A stretch of DNA of 64,000 nt, taken from contig NZ_JARZAJ010000016.1 in the NCBI RefSeq assembly GCF_029892105.1, positions 1 to 64,000 on the forward strand. The letters are read 5' to 3'. The DNA is from Kitasatospora sp. GP82 (lineage in GTDB: Bacteria > Actinomycetota > Actinomycetes > Streptomycetales > Streptomycetaceae). The notes under the pieces are model-generated. The model saw only the letters and a list, made by a program, of their open reading frames with translations, was not told the DNA's origin and did no database searches. This document shows, piece by piece, positions 63,364 to 64,000 of this stretch. The position numbers were made by a program, and so were the translations under genes. Positions within the stretch are counted from its first letter, which is position 1; every line of letters starts with the position of its first letter.

Positions 63364-64000
63364 GTGAATCGTGCTCTCCCCATGGCCCAGGAGCCGACCC
63401 GCAGACGTCGGCCGAAGAGCCTGGCCGCTCTCGCGGTCGGCACCGCGGCGTCCCTGCTGCTCGGTGCGAGCCTCGCGCTCACCTCGGGTGGCACCGCCCA
63501 GGCCGCGCCGACCAACTCCACCGGCGCTCCGGCGACCAGCGGCGGTATCAAGGTCGCGTACTTCGACCAGTGGTCGATCTACGCCAACGGGTACTACCCG
63601 AAGACGATTCAGGACACCGGTGTCGCCTCGAAGTTGGACTACCTGATCTACGACTTCGCCAACATCGACCCGGCCAACCTCACCTGCTTCGAGACCACCA
63701 AGGCCGCCTCCCAGGACGAGAACAACCCCAGCGCCGGTGACGGCGCGGGCGATGCGTACGCCGACTACCAGAAGACCTACGACGCGAGCACCAGCGTGGA
63801 CGGCGCCGCCGACACCTGGAACCAGCCGCTGGTCGGCAACTTCAACCAGCTGAAGAAGCTGAAGGCGAAGAACCCGAACCTCAAGGTCCTGCTCTCGATC
63901 GGTGGTTGGACCTACTCCAAGTACTTCTCCGATGTGGCCGCCAGTGACGGCTCGCGGAAGAAACTCGTCTCCTCCTGCATCGACATGTTCATCAAGGGCA
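63364..64000 (+). CDS. Secreted GH18 chitinase (5' part, window ends inside)
   Basis: From GTG 63364 the frame has a long signal region (RRRRPKSLAALAVGTAASLLLGASLALT, cleavage near AQAAP). A GH18 catalytic domain then begins GIKVAYFDQWSIYANGYYPK and includes LKVLLSIGGWTYSKYF, the SxGG motif of GH18 chitinases. The catalytic DxxDxDxE motif lies beyond the window. It is 212 residues long so far; the full length is unknown. ATG at 63382 is an alternative start. A DasR-like box in its promoter supports GlcNAc-regulated chitin degradation. Confidence 0.9.
   Translation, partial: MNRALPMAQEPTRRRRPKSLAALAVGTAASLLLGASLALTSGGTAQAAPTNSTGAPATSGGIKVAYFDQWSIYANGYYPKTIQDTGVASKLDYLIYDFANIDPANLTCFETTKAASQDENNPSAGDGAGDAYADYQKTYDASTSVDGAADTWNQPLVGNFNQLKKLKAKNPNLKVLLSIGGWTYSKYFSDVAASDGSRKKLVSSCIDMFIKG

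Overview
The window is very GC-rich, densely coded chromosomal DNA from an actinomycete. Several points indicate a Streptomycetaceae member (Streptomyces or Kitasatospora): a large ter-type gene cluster, DUF2637 and DUF805 proteins, secreted GH18 chitinases with a DasR-like promoter box, an LAxTG (sortase E type) surface protein and many GTG/TTG starts. The genus cannot be settled from the sequence alone. The first ~120 bases are an almost pure G/C tract and look like an assembly or sequencing artefact at a contig edge.

Layout. (1) 0.3-12.2 kb: a tellurium-type stress cluster. It holds TerD paralogues, a TerC-like DUF475 membrane protein, a DUF2637 protein, and the uncharacterised ter-associated biosynthetic operon: HpcH/HpaI lyase-like, two-domain phosphoribosyltransferase, StiP and HAD phosphatase, with overlapping or near-overlapping starts. 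A FmdB-like zinc ribbon follows, with a 14-copy hexanucleotide array upstream, and then a coiled-coil protein. (2) 12.4-26.9 kb: an island next to a tRNA-Val(UAC) gene, with a decayed integrase, broken terminase genes, two related IS3-family elements that both lack orfA, and an HNH nuclease. Its cargo is a Dyp peroxidase, a parallel beta-helix lipoprotein and an SdrD-like LAxTG surface protein. A 14-bp copy of the tRNA 3' end lies at 26.84 kb and may be the distal attachment site. (3) 27-33.6 kb: secreted and lipoproteins, a phage holin/endolysin pair, cutA and a collapsed esterase gene. (4) 33.7-47.6 kb: core and accessory metabolism: a Clp-family AAA+ protein without a visible ClpP loop, lactate 2-monooxygenase, glyoxylate carboligase, chitinase, two TetR regulators, a trypsin-like protease and an AidB-type acyl-CoA dehydrogenase/amidohydrolase pair.

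(5) 48.2-54.6 kb holds the most striking locus: a four-gene operon with three tight or overlapping junctions, encoding a Trypco1-like protein, a trypsin-VMAP-C fusion, a MoxR AAA+ ATPase and a 1003-residue vWA/caspase-like/TIR(FxsC-like) protein. This matches the predicted VMAP-MoxR-vWA ternary conflict systems. The trypsin triad looks intact, the caspase-like domain looks catalytically dead, and the TIR domain keeps its candidate catalytic glutamate.

(6) 54.6-64 kb: tryptophan 2,3-dioxygenase with a divergent AsnC regulator, MarC, then a RidA-IclR-PfkB operon facing a D-serine-dehydratase-like PLP enzyme across two overlapping IclR-type palindromes. After these come an internally deleted KDPG aldolase gene, barstar, DoxX, a lipoprotein, a frameshifted Uma2 gene, and a chitinase cut off by the window end. 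Pseudogenes are frequent (integrase, two terS fragments, terL, esterase, hydroxyacid dehydrogenase, KDPG aldolase, uma2). The internal deletions cannot be simple base-calling errors, although the single-base breaks could be.
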